Notes: generated from the letters alone by a model not told the origin. 64,000 nucleotides of DNA from Trametes villosa (GCA_002964805.2 PUDQ02000132.1:1-64000), one strand, 5' to 3'. Positions 34,601 through 44,377 are shown, counted from the first letter of the stretch. Numbers and translations: made by a program.

Positions 34601-34996
34601 TCACTCAGCACTGGACCCTACACGAGCGTGCCCTTTCGCCGTCCTTTCTCCGACTACTTGCACGCGCGGCGGCATGAGCGCCCCGCCGTGGTACAGATCT
34701 CAGAACCCCGCCCGCTCCGCTCAATACCGCCACCCGCCCAGGCTACCGCCCCGCAGCTCGAAGTCGTTCTCGCGCCCGAGTCCTCGCCCGCTTGCGCCTT
34801 GGATTACCCACTACACCGCGGTTCCCTACGAGGTTCCCACCCCTCGTTCTATCTGGCGTGTTTTCACTACTGTGACGCCCAGTCGGGTCCGTAGAGCACC
34901 TCGTGCTTTACATAGTGCGCTTCACACAGAGACGGGAAGGTGAGTTATTCCCGCTAAGCTACATCGGCTGGATATAGCTCACTCTGTTTGCCCTGC
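31667..34996. other. Right-arm spacer, no supported gene
   Basis: Inverted counterpart of 12,683-15,728 (see landmarks there). Short open frames are not conserved between the arms. The last part (about 34,440-34,940) mirrors 12,900-13,200. Confidence 0.6.
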
Positions 34997-35658
34997 AAGC
35001 CTTCAGGCCTCGGCTTCTACGCCTCTGCTGGACCGATCGCCGTCACGGCAGATACCTGACCCTCAGCTACGTGTGGGGCGAGTCTCAACCCCACCAAACG
35101 ACCTCGCACAACGTATCCTCATACGACTGCGGCATCGATCTCGCGTGTCTCGTCTCCACATCCAAGAGGCTCCAGTCTCCGTGCCAGACGGAGGCGCAGA
35201 ACGGCGGTGATGCGTTCTACGACCCGGCGTCGGACTTGGAGGCGCAGCTCCCCGACTTGATCTCCCTCCCTGGTCCTCCGCCTGTCGGGCGCAATTACCG
35301 ACGAGTGGGGCGATGTGCACAGGAGGTGGTGCGCGATCGCGATGGCGTTCCAGCGCATCCTCCGCACGGACTTTCGCGCGCGCGCTTGTGGCGTGCCACT
35401 CTGATTCAAGATTCGCTCTGGCGGAGCGACTGGGACACCCCTTCGACCTGCCCCGCGGCGTTCCTCGCGTCTTCGTGGTCGTGGGCGACGTTCGACGAGA
35501 GAGTATGTATGCTGGGTCGCAAGCCTTACCCGCGGGCGATCGCTCCAGATCTCGTTCTATGCGCGCAACTGGATCGGACGGCGAGAAACTCGTACTCCTT
35601 CGTGGTGGTGGGGGGAATGGATGCCAGTCGAGCACTGATTGACTCCGGTGAGCTCGCC
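34997..35658 (+). pseudogene. HET relic of the right arm (mirror of pseudogene B)
   Basis: Starts at a degraded R-H-G-R-Y-L-T-L-S-Y-V-W-G-E-S-Q-P-H-Q-T-T, loses the middle of the HET domain, and resumes at C-Q-T-E-A-Q-N-G-G-D-A-F-Y-D-P-A-S. It ends with A-S-S-W-S-W-A-T-F-D-E, followed by a frameshifted tail that meets 2H copy 3. The internal deletion is shared with 11.6-12.7 kb, but this copy keeps slightly more on its edge. Exon 1 is gone here. Parent type is the 23.8-kb gene. Confidence 0.8.
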
Positions 35659-36682
35659 TTCTGCGGCCGGTGCTCGTCCACCAGCAGCCCCGCCCGCTTG
35701 AACGCCTCCACGATCACGTCTGGCCAACACATATCCAATATGTCCTCAGCCGCTATGTCCTTCTGAGCGCGGGCGGTGTACTCACCTGCGACGCGTCGCA
35801 GCCGCTTCGCGCTCTCGCCCTTGGGCGAAGGGCCGACCCACATCACGTTCGCCCGCTCCTGGGTGCCCCGCTCTGGCTTCATGATGTCCATCCTGTCTAG
35901 TTTCACGCTCAGTTTCTCTCCACCCAGGATCTTCAGGACGCGCGGCCTCAGCTCTTCCAATACGGCCTTGGCTGCATCGAGCGTCCGCGGTCTGTCTGGA
36001 GAGTCTGCGCCGCCGTCTAGCGACATCACACCCAGTGTGAAGTGCAGCCGCCGCGGAGGAATGACAATCGTCGCGTCCAGCCCCGGAATCGCTGGATTCG
36101 ACGCGAGGAGCGCGCTGGTGAACGCGTTCATCGTCTCGCGCAGCTCGGCGTTGTGGCCCTATACATCTGCTGGTCAGAGGTGCCCTCGCTGCGCGGTATA
36201 TGCTGTAACGTACGATGGGCAGCGCAATGACTACATTTACCCCTCAGTCCTACACCGATCCCCGGAACGTTTGTGGACACTCACAGTGCGTCAAACGCGG
36301 TTTAGGAGCCCTGTTTCTTCGAGACTCCACGGTCATTGTCGACGCACCGCCTGGCGCGGGCAAATCGATCGCCACACCCCTCCCTCGCGTGAGGCCCCGG
36401 CACCCTGCCGCGACCACCACCCCGACCGCGCTCTCGTCCTCTTCCGCGACCCCAACCACGTCCGCGCCCCCCGCGCGTCTCGCCTCCAGGAAACCCAGAG
36501 GGCATCTGCTCTGCCGCATGGTTGCTCATTCCATCGTGTCCAAACGGTACGCCTGCGCGGTTGTGCGTGTGTATCTGCGCGCTGACTCCTTGTCCGTGTA
36601 GGAGGCGTGCGGTGAACAGTACGCGTGCGAATGGGGTGCGGAAGGACGTTGCTGCAGCTGCAGAGACGGCGTTGTGGAGCAT
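35659..36682 (-). pseudogene. 2H phosphoesterase copy 3, frameshifted and 3'-truncated
   Basis: From the ATG at 36682 the frame follows the presequence-like and RGG segments, then a frameshift near 36,380 moves the downstream P-R-L-T-H segment into another frame. Exon 3 (M-N-A-F-T-S-A-L-L, R-L-H-F-T-L-G) is intact. The sequence ends in intron 4 at the same place as copy 1 and joins the inverted HET relic. The second H-x-T exon is missing. Confidence 0.8.
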
Positions 36683-36959
36683 GGCAAGCTCAGGCGCGGG
36701 CGTCCCCGCCTCGAGCTTTGCGGAGTCCGGACGTCGGGCCGTTCCTCCGCCGATGTGGCGGATGCAGGAGAACATGAGGGTGAGCTTTGTCTACCACGCT
36801 TGATTTCGACCGTACTCACCACAGCTCATCGATCCCTTCGTCCGGCCTTCACACTACCGTCCATTCTGCCCTTCGCGCGCACAGGGACACGCTCGCCTCC
36901 GCCGCCGCACGCGCTCATGGTCCCGATAACGACCCCCATCCCCTCCTTTCACCGCGCTC

Positions 36960-37086
36960 GCCTCCCGCCGACGAAGACACACTACCGCCCAGACCCACCT
37001 CACTCTGCGAGACGTGTGGAGAGCTCGCCACTTCGCCGCACAGTCTGATCTCCTGTGCGACAATGATCCCAGAACTCGCTATCTAA
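36960..37086 (+). pseudogene. HET exon-1 fragment, head-to-head with 2H copy 3
   Basis: The plus frame gives A-D-E-D-T-L-P-P-R-P-T-S-L-C-E-T-C-G, the HET N-terminal opening with its C-x2-C, then a stop at 37,086. It is divergent from 2H copy 3, with about 280 bp between them, and is the mirror of the 10.2-kb fragment. Confidence 0.65.
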
Positions 37087-37089
37087 CAG

Positions 37090-37729
37090 GAGAGGACCCT
37101 GAGGACACTGTTGGGCCACCTCGGCGATAAACCATCACCTCGGATTCTCGAACTACTGCCAGGTCTCATTCTCGTCTCAAACAACTCAGACGGATTGGAA
37201 CTCACTATGCACTTCTCGGGCTTTCGTCTTTGCTGGGCATTTGCTGGAATGGTGATATCAATTTCTTGGATCCCCAAACCTCTGCACTTCGCCGAGTGAC
37301 GCAACGCGTGTGCTGCTGTATGCGGGGGCCTTCCTCTAGTACCTTAACTGCGTACTTCTGAGTAAAGGTGAGCCCTTGCTTTGCTTTCATGCCACTCGTG
37401 TATCTGGATACCCCTCCATTACGTTTCGTTGCCTCGAGGCTCGCCCACTCATAGATACTCCCGGCACTCAGCGCTCACCGCTCACCGCGGTAACGGCGGG
37501 CACTTATATAATATCCGGCCTGGATCTCTGGCCGTGTCCACACAGCGCCGTCCGCCCGCTCGTTTCCAGGCGTCTTTGCACGCGCCTGTCGTACTGTTAT
37601 TTTAGGGTAAGTTCTGTCTTTCTTAACGCCGAAATGATGCCAAAGTGTGCTCGGACGTCCCCTCCACTCTCTTCTCCTTCTCTTTCTCCTTCCCCTTCCG
37701 CCGCCTCGCCTCCGCTGTGGTACTTTCTT
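37090..37729 (+). promoter_or_regulatory. HET E promoter and conserved upstream block
   Basis: 37,120-37,390 aligns with the upstream blocks of copies A, C and D and is closest to C. TATATAAT at 37,505-37,512 is about 220 bp before the ATG, as in copy C. Confidence 0.6.
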
Positions 37730-38102
37730 ATGGACTCCGATACCGACCCAGCACACTCGCCCTCTGGTTGTCCGGCGACCGAGGACGCGCTGCCGCCTAG
37801 GCCTCCCTCCGTTTGCCAGAGCTGCTGGACAGGTCCCGTCGCGGCGTACAGCCAGCTGTTATACCGCGACGCTTTGACTCCGCCGGGTGACAAAGACTGT
37901 ACCAGACAACACTGGTCTTACTCCACTTCACTGAAGAAGCTAAAGAAAGGCGCCGCCACGGGCTGCGTATGGTGCAAGGCCGTCTCCCAGCAGAACTTTT
38001 CGTGCAGCAGGAAGATGGTAGATTGGGTTTGGGAACGCCCAATCAAGGTCAAACTCGAGCTCTTCTCATTCAAGTTTCTCCGGGACTCGGAGGCGTCCAC
38101 CT
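37730..38102 (+). pseudogene. HET gene E, 5' part of exon 1, interrupted by the 24-kb insertion
   Basis: The ATG at 37,730 opens M-D-S-D-T-D-P-A-H-S and keeps S-V-C-Q-S-C-W and G-C-V-W-C, the two Cys pairs of the HET N-terminal domain. HET similarity stops at 38,102 in the codon after S-T. The following bases begin the inverted terminal repeat of the insertion, and the frame runs on to a stop at 38,143 inside the element. The missing end of exon 1 and all of exon 2 are at 62,261-63,952 on the same strand. The 373 nt here plus 81 nt there make a 454-nt exon 1 of phase 1; the paralogs have 418-478 nt and the same phase. Confidence 0.85.
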
Positions 38103-38127
38103 CATCAGCAATCTGCGCAAGTGTCTT
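38103..38127 (+). repeat. Left terminal inverted repeat of the 24-kb element
   Basis: 25 bp starting CATCAGCAAT and ending AGTGTCTT; 24 of 25 positions match the inverted right end. Confidence 0.8.
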
Positions 38128-39121
38128 ACAGGTCTTGGTCTGACCATGATGTCTGGTTAGTGTCTTCCAATAGTCTTTGTCTGATTTTACTGTCTTGGTC
38201 TGTTGAGGGTGGTCTTGGGGACATCAGACACTGTACTTATGAAAATGACATGTGTCTTGCCATCAGAATTTGGTCTTGAGTCAAGCTGTTATCTCTTACA
38301 TCAGCATTTTCCGGGGCCTCCTGAATATGTCCTTAGGCCTCCTTGTTTCCTTTCTGGCACTATTTAAGGTCGTAATGCGAATAAGGAGCACAAGGCAGTG
38401 TTTGAGCTCGACCGATCGGATCACTCAGGCGGTCAGAGCGCAATCAGGCCGTAAGGAGTCCGAAGCATAAGGAACTTAAGGGGAGAAAGCCCGCCAGGCT
38501 CGCCACTAGGTGTGCTACAGGCAATATAGCGGTCAGAGATTCATCCCTCGATTCCCAGCTATCGGTGTCAGTGTGCTCAGAGTCATCTATGTGCAAAGCA
38601 ACGTGGTTGCCGGCGGCGACAAATCAAATCTGGCACTCCCCTCCGCTCAGCCTCTCTACCAGAGAGTCAACGATGAAATGCCCGCCTGAAAAGCTGCGGA
38701 CAAGGCGAAATCGTACCGTACCGACATGTAGCGGCAGTCCTTTCGACTTGCTCCCAGGGACGTCAAGCTCGGGACATGGATGACGAAGATGTCCTCGCCG
38801 TTGAAGGACACCGTGACCGTTACCGCCAGCGTCAGCCACAGCTCGTCCTTGAGCGGTGGTGGGCGCATGACCCAGTCGCAATGCCGGCCGTTGGATGAGT
38901 CCAGTAGCCCGAGCTGTCGACCGTCGAATGGCTCGACCCGCTGCCACGTTTGTTTGTTTGAGGGCAGAGAGCTCTGCGACCCGTCTACCCACGTCAACGT
39001 CAGGAGTAGCAGTGGTGGCTACTACGGGCGATGGTGGTACGCGCTAGGCTAGCTCGCGCTGCGCGAGCGCATCAGCTACTGCATCGTCAGCGTCAGCATT
39101 GGGCTCGCGGCCCACGAGGAG
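38128..39121. other. Left subterminal region, no firm gene
   Basis: 38,128-38,300 is rich in GTCTTG words. The minus strand at 38,656-38,997 has a 113-codon frame with a hydrophobic stretch (L-W-L-T-L-A-V-T-V-T-V) that might be an exon, but no family is recognisable. Confidence 0.35.
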
Positions 39122-39688
39122 TCAGACTGGTCGTACTGAGCCGCGAGGCGTGTTGAGCTGAACTTGCTGCGCAGCGTCGGCTGGCTGCGCGCCAGGATCG
39201 AAGCTTGTGTCGGACGCGGCGAAGCTGGCAGTTAACTGTGCCGCCGCCGGGCGAGCGGATGCTGGGGGCTGGAAGCCGCTCATATTGCTAGAGAGGAGAG
39301 GAGAGCCGGTATGCCTGCTGTTCCGAGCACTCTGTGGGTAAGGTAAGTCCGACAGCCGTTGCTGCCCCATTCCAGGGGTGCCCCCACACCCAGAATGCGC
39401 GCCCGTTGGCGGGTAATCCTCGTAATCGTCCTCTGAGTCCATCTCGAACCCGTCGTGCGCGGGGTAGCCCAAGGGCCCTCCCTGCGCGAAGCCGTTGCTA
39501 AACTGGCCGTTCGCGAACGACGGCCAGACAGCGTGCTCCTCGCTCGCGTACAGACGGCGCACGCTGCGCAAGCCGTTGATCGTGGCCGAGAAGGGGACAG
39601 CGCCGGAGGAGTAGCCGCTCGACTGCGACTCGGAGAGCATTGAGCTGCGCTGCGGCGCAAACAAGCTGTACGCAGGGTCAGCACCCAC
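39122..39688 (-). CDS. Possible C-terminal exon, disordered acidic/Ser-rich protein
   Basis: A 188-codon frame has the look of a disordered regulatory tail: R-S-S-M-L-S-E-S, an acidic E-D-D-Y-E-D-Y, N-G-Q-F-S-N-G-F, and Gln/Ala-rich ends before the stop at 39,122. No upstream exon could be joined convincingly (a GTAAGT..CAG interval just upstream is only 27 nt), and no domain is present. It may be the relic of a transcription-factor-like cargo gene or a chance frame. Confidence 0.3.
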   Translation of the reverse strand: MGADPAYSLFAPQRSSMLSESQSSGYSSGAVPFSATINGLRSVRRLYASEEHAVWPSFANGQFSNGFAQGGPLGYPAHDGFEMDSEDDYEDYPPTGAHSGCGGTPGMGQQRLSDLPYPQSARNSRHTGSPLLSSNMSGFQPPASARPAAAQLTASFAASDTSFDPGAQPADAAQQVQLNTPRGSVRPV

Positions 39689-40862
39689 TTACCGCCTTCG
39701 CGCGCATTGTATCTCTGCGCTGATGATCCGCCTATGTAGGGTTCCTACGGCCCCTCCGCCTCCGCCTGCGGCGCCCGAGTAGCGGCTCTCGCTGCACTTC
39801 GAGATCTGCTGCGCGGCGCACGCCCATGCGATGCGTCCTCACACGCACTGCTCCGGTCGCTGCCCGCAGCTTGCACGTGGGTTGTGGGCGCACCGGCAGT
39901 GTCCATGGGTGGCGGGCCCTCATGGAGAGTGCGGGTACGGTTGTGGGCACGGCGCGGAGGTCGGATGTCGGACGCGTTGGACGCGTCGGTCGACGGGACG
40001 ATGCCTAGTATTGGATAGTCCATACGCGAGGGCGGCAGGTGCGACGGTCCATCCACGAGCGTTGGGATTCGGCATGCCGCAGGTGCACATGAGCGAACAC
40101 CTCGAGCACCGCGTCCTCGTTGGATGCGAACCCGGTGCCACACTCGCGGACGGCGGCGGCGGCGTGCAAGCGCTGTTAGAGCACATTCGCGTATCCGTCG
40201 AATTGCTTTGAGGCAAGGAAACCGTCGAGCGTGCCCTGGCTCTCAAGCCCGACTGCGCCGAGCGGGACTCTGCCTTGGGGGACGCAGGGTAACGAAGTTC
40301 TGAAGAGGTGGAGATGCGTGGATACTGACATCTACGGGCGGAATGGGTGGACCGTAACGCGACTGTGCAAAGACACATAACCTACAATCAGCTAGTCTAC
40401 GCCTAAGAGACCCGGATTGAAGAGAGGCTTACGCATTCTGTCGCACGGAGGGGAGCCGCACTTCAGATGAACCCGTCCAGAGTTACGACGCGCTCGCCAT
40501 GTGCGCCGAGGTGCCCCTTCCGGCAGCTGCTAGCAATAGGCATCATGAGGGCGTGCGGACCACCGCCTGCTGCGGGGGCGCGGCCACAGGAGACATCGCT
40601 GTCATCGGCATGGAAGAGAAGGCAATGTCGGAGCTATCAAAGGGGATGTTAGTGAAGGGGTTTGTGGATATTTGAGTTGTACTCAGCGATGATGGCAGGA
40701 TGTGGGACGGCAAGGTCCGTGACGGTGCTTCGGACACTGGGCGACAATTACGCCGTAACCCTGAGCGGCCAAGGCTCACCACAGGGAATTCCTAGACGAT
40801 CCCGGGCCCGCGTTTGCATCAGATACTACGCTATGGCCACCCGAGATGCAACCGTGAGCGAT
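39689..40862. other. No supported gene
   Basis: Short Arg/Pro-biased frames on both strands; no motif or convincing splice pattern. Confidence 0.4.
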
Positions 40863-42346
40863 CATCAGGAAACCCCCCACCAAGCCATTGCAGCCAGCCA
40901 AACTCTATAGTGCATTATAGTCCCCATTGCACTACGTAGTTTCCCCCTGCACAATGTAGAGCAATATTGAGCCCCCCCCCTCTAAAGTCTAACAAAATCA
41001 TTATAGAACACTACCTACATACATACCAGGACCGTCCGGACCTCGAGCCATGTTCAGCATGCCAACTGGCGTGCTGTAGATGGTCCGAGAGACACGATGA
41101 ATACGGGCGCATAATTGAAGTAAACAGGCGCCAGCCGCGCTTGTCGCGCCGGAGAAATCCGCGGGCATGGGCCGGGGGACCGAACGGGCGCTTGGAGATC
41201 GCCTATCGCCACGTCAGCCATTTTCGCAGCGCGCGCTCCTTGCCTTTCCTCCTTACTCTATAACGATCTTGCTCCTGACTCTGCTCGGTTTGCTCCTTGC
41301 TCATTCGCGTCCTCCTGGTCATCTGGATCGTCTCTGGGGCCCTTAATAAGCTCAGTATCGGCTCGTATATCAGGTCATCACCGTCCGGCTGGAGTCTTTC
41401 TGCCAGCAAGCACTAGGCTCGGAGCCGGGCAGCCCTCGTTCTGGGTGGACTCCCCCCTCCCCCATCGGCTACAAGAACCTTGGAGAGGTCTAGGACTGCA
41501 CTGGATATGCGGCTCAGGGCTCGCTGCGATGCTCTGGGAGGTTAGCCACCCCGCATAGGTACGTACACCTTGTTTGATGGCTGCCACGCGTGCGTCCCCT
41601 CTGCGGCTTCTCCAGCAGAAGGCGGACAGAAGCTGCGTCGAGCCACGCGGCCTTCGTTACTCGCATCACGACGCGCCGCCACGCACGCGTATGCATCCAG
41701 CTCTCGAGTCTCCCTCCTGCTCTCTGATGTGTTCGTACACGCGGCTCCCGACAATCGACTGACTTGCGGCCCCCTTGTGCTCTGCTCGGGCTTCTCAGGT
41801 CTTCGGCACTCTTCCCGCTTCTAGCTTGGGCTCTTCTTGTCTCGATGTATCCCGCTTATGGCTCGGCTTCCGGTCTCTTGCTCACTCTGTCCCTTGTACG
41901 CTCGGTCTGTTCTGTGTTGGTGCTTTCGTGTTTCTTGTCGACTGCCATCGCCTCGTTCTCTGTTCTCAGACTGTACTGCCTATCTGGGAAATGCCCTTGT
42001 ACCTCTGCCAGTCTCGGGTGCTCGGTATCTCATGTTTCTGCGCTCTGAGTCAGCCTGGCGCTCCTCCCGTCTCGTACCACCGCCAACCTGTTATGTACTG
42101 CATGTATATTTGTTATAGCTGTTAATATAAACCGTTCTTTACCTTGATCCACACGTCCCGAGCATGAATTGCAGGCTGTATTGCGTGAGCAGTAGGCCTG
42201 AATAAGGCGCAATATATAGTGCAATAGTGTGCTATAGAAGTGATGCGCGGTGCTATGTAGTGCTACATAAAGGGGGAGTCGCAATGGTGCAATGGCGCCT
42301 ATGTAGACTCCATTGCACCATATTGCAACCGGGGGGTTTCCTGATG
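40863..42346. mobile_element. 1.48-kb non-autonomous element with CATCAG termini
   Basis: 16-bp perfect inverted termini (CATCAGGAAACCCCCC) at 40863..40878 and 42331..42346 are flanked by AT on both sides (40861-40862 and 42347-42348). Subterminal words such as CCATTGCAC and TGCAATGG recur inside both ends. No transposase is encoded. Open frames of about 90-116 aa at 41,764-42,125 come from T-rich sequence. The first six bases and the 2-bp target size match the 24-kb element it sits in, so the same class of transposase could move it. Confidence 0.6.
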
Positions 42347-42370
42347 ATGCGAGTTGTTGGCGGCGGATAC

Positions 42371-42586
42371 TGTCGGAAACTGGTGCACTGAGTCGAGCAG
42401 ATATCGAGCAGATATCGGGCAGCAAGCAAGCAGACTAGCAAGCAAGTGGGTAGAGCAGTAGATAGCGGTACAAAGAGAGCCTGTAGCTACAGCACAGCAG
42501 CGAGCTGGCACCCAGGGGAGGACCCCAGACACCGTGGCCCCCAGAACCCCGAGTGAGGGCAGAGGCGCCCCACACTCCGTCCAACA
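42371..42586 (-). repeat. 3' LTR (216 bp)
   Basis: TG..CA-bounded repeat, identical to 44162..44377. The purine stretch GAGTGGGAG abuts it on the element strand. Confidence 0.93.
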
Positions 42587-42724
42587 CTCCCACTCGCCGA
42601 AAGACCACAACGAGGGGAGTCCACAAATGCGCAAGCAAACAAACAAAAAACGAACCGTGAAGTCCAACGTCCGCACGTGCTCCCACTGACCCTGCACAAC
42701 CTCCCACTGAACTCCAACGGACTC

Positions 42725-43873
42725 CTACGCCTGAATGCGCTTGACGAGGGCGCGACGTTCTTGCGCGGTGCCGACGAAGTTCGGGAGGAGGGCAGCAGAG
42801 AAGGACTCGCCTGAGTCGCTGTCCGAGCCAAGGGCGGCACCAGCCATTGCGTCGCTGAGGTTGTCGTCGCTGGGGAGACCGAGGGATGCATGGAAGGCCT
42901 TCTTGCTGGCACGTCGCGCCCGGGCGAGCTTGTCCCTGATGTCGTCTGGCATGTCGAACATGCAGTGGCGAGCGAGGTGACCACGTCGACCACAGCGGTG
43001 GCAGTCGCGGATGGGATCCCTGGGGTTGAGCCAAGAGAACGACTGGTCATCCGTACCAGAGGACGACTGACCGCCATGATCGGTGTCCGACTCGGAACGC
43101 GCGGGACTAGGGGAATGACGACGCGTCTTCTTCGGCTTCCTGTCCTTCCCCTTCCCCTTCCCCTTCCCGCCAGTGTAGAGTGCGGATGGCGCACCACCCG
43201 CGCCCTCGGCCTGCTCATCGAGCTTCTCGACGTTCTCATGCTCGGTGAGGAGACTGCGGAGTTCGTCGAGAGTCGGGTCCGAGGTGCGGGTAGTGAGGAG
43301 GTTGCGCACAAGTCGCCACTGGGGGTGGGAGGTGTCGAGGTGCATGATGATGGAGTCGACAACATCGACGGAGGGGGGAGTGTGGCCAAGGGCGGTGAGG
43401 GACTCACTGGCGTGGACGATCGCCTGCACGTAGTCGCCGATAGGCTTCGTGGAGTCGTGCACCGGGTTGTATAGTGCACGCTTGAGCTCAAAGCGGCGGG
43501 AGCGGGTGTCCTTCTCGTAGACCCCCTTCAGGCTCGACCAGATGGTCGCAACGGGGGTGCCCTTCTTGATGTGGGCGGACTTGAGGGTGACGTCCTTGAC
43601 CGTGCGCCAGAGGAACAAGAACGCGAGGTTCTCGATGACGTCCCAGGCCTTGATGTCCGCATCGCGGGAGGCAACGGCCGTGTCGGGGGAGGGACGGACA
43701 GACTCGCCTGTGAAATGGGCCCAGACCCGTTCATCCACCGTGTACATCGACATCTCCACCTCCGTCGAGAACGTCGCCCAGTTGTTGCCATCGAGCTGGC
43801 TGGTAGGGGGGAAGTTGGAGATCGCGTTGGTGACGATGATCTTGACCTTGGAGAGATCGGTAGGGGTCGTCAT
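42725..43873 (-). CDS. Copia-type Gag protein (UBN2-like) with zinc knuckle, 382 aa
   Basis: Starts M-T-T-P-T-D-L-S-K-V and has the gag fold signature L-D-G-N-N-W-A-T-F near the N-terminus, A-W-D-V-I-E-N-L-A and R-R-F-E-L-K-R-A-L in the middle, and C-H-R-C-G-R-R-G-H-L-A-R-H-C, a C-x2-C-x4-H-x4-C knuckle. A Lys/Gly-rich stretch precedes the knuckle. It would form the particle that packages the element RNA. The frame continues upstream to 43,987, but the ATG at 43,873 gives the usual gag start. The stop is followed directly by the 3' noncoding region; no pol frame exists. Confidence 0.88.
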   Translation of the reverse strand: MTTPTDLSKVKIIVTNAISNFPPTSQLDGNNWATFSTEVEMSMYTVDERVWAHFTGESVRPSPDTAVASRDADIKAWDVIENLAFLFLWRTVKDVTLKSAHIKKGTPVATIWSSLKGVYEKDTRSRRFELKRALYNPVHDSTKPIGDYVQAIVHASESLTALGHTPPSVDVVDSIIMHLDTSHPQWRLVRNLLTTRTSDPTLDELRSLLTEHENVEKLDEQAEGAGGAPSALYTGGKGKGKGKDRKPKKTRRHSPSPARSESDTDHGGQSSSGTDDQSFSWLNPRDPIRDCHRCGRRGHLARHCMFDMPDDIRDKLARARRASKKAFHASLGLPSDDNLSDAMAGAALGSDSDSGESFSAALLPNFVGTAQERRALVKRIQA

Positions 43874-44145
43874 GGTCGATGAGGCAGGGGGGACGGCGTG
43901 AAATGGGGATAGGCGCTGGTAGGTGGTTGTGCTACCAAATATGGTAGTGCAACGCGATGCCGTGCGCCCAAAAAGGAAGTGCAACACAAAGAGTGGGGGA
44001 TGAGCTCAGTTAAAGGACTGAGTTTGAGAATGATCAAGGAGTGAAGCACAGTGTTGCTGAAGGGACGTGGAGGAAAGCAAAGCAGTGGAAAAGAGTGGAA
44101 AATGAAGACAGCACCAGTTGTTGAGCTTTGGGTTTAATCCAGCGT

Positions 44146-44161
44146 GGCAGGGCTCATAACC
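44146..44161 (-). other. Primer-binding site for initiator tRNA-Met, internal (half-tRNA) type
   Basis: The 16 bases abutting the 5' LTR on the element strand read GGTTATGAGCCCTGCC. This is complementary to the anticodon stem-loop of initiator tRNA-Met (the plus strand reads GGCAGGGCTCATAACC with the CAT anticodon). Internal priming of this kind is known for Drosophila copia and yeast Ty5-like elements. Confidence 0.8.
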
Positions 44162-44377
44162 TGTCGGAAACTGGTGCACTGAGTCGAGCAGATATCGAGC
44201 AGATATCGGGCAGCAAGCAAGCAGACTAGCAAGCAAGTGGGTAGAGCAGTAGATAGCGGTACAAAGAGAGCCTGTAGCTACAGCACAGCAGCGAGCTGGC
44301 ACCCAGGGGAGGACCCCAGACACCGTGGCCCCCAGAACCCCGAGTGAGGGCAGAGGCGCCCCACACTCCGTCCAACA
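44162..44377 (-). repeat. 5' LTR (216 bp)
   Basis: Identical by eye to 42371..42586; flanked outside by the GATAC target copy. Confidence 0.93.

Larger units (their letters stand above)
42371..44377 (-). mobile_element. Gag-only LTR retroelement (TR-GAG type), recent insertion
   Basis: Two 216-bp direct repeats (42371..42586 and 44162..44377) that read identical by eye begin TGTCGG and end CCAACA. A perfect 5-bp target duplication, GATAC, lies at 42366-42370 and 44378-44382. In the minus orientation the order is LTR, primer-binding site (44161..44146), gag, short purine tract (42595..42587), LTR. There is no protease, integrase or reverse transcriptase, so it must be moved in trans by a copia-type partner. 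Identical LTRs mean recent insertion. It sits 20 bp from the CATCAG element. Confidence 0.93.

Noticed and set aside
37376..38143. 255-codon frame as an independent HET-like gene
   Set aside because: Its start lies in the promoter region and its end is transposon sequence. The HET part is the broken exon 1 of gene E.
41764..42125. Hydrophobic 93-116 codon frames
   Set aside because: They come from T-rich noncoding sequence inside the 1.48-kb element. Several overlapping frames look equally 'membrane-like' and none is spliced.
42487..43491. 334-codon minus-strand frame and a 194-codon plus-strand frame over gag
   Set aside because: Shadows of the Gag frame in other phases; only the Gag frame has the zinc knuckle.
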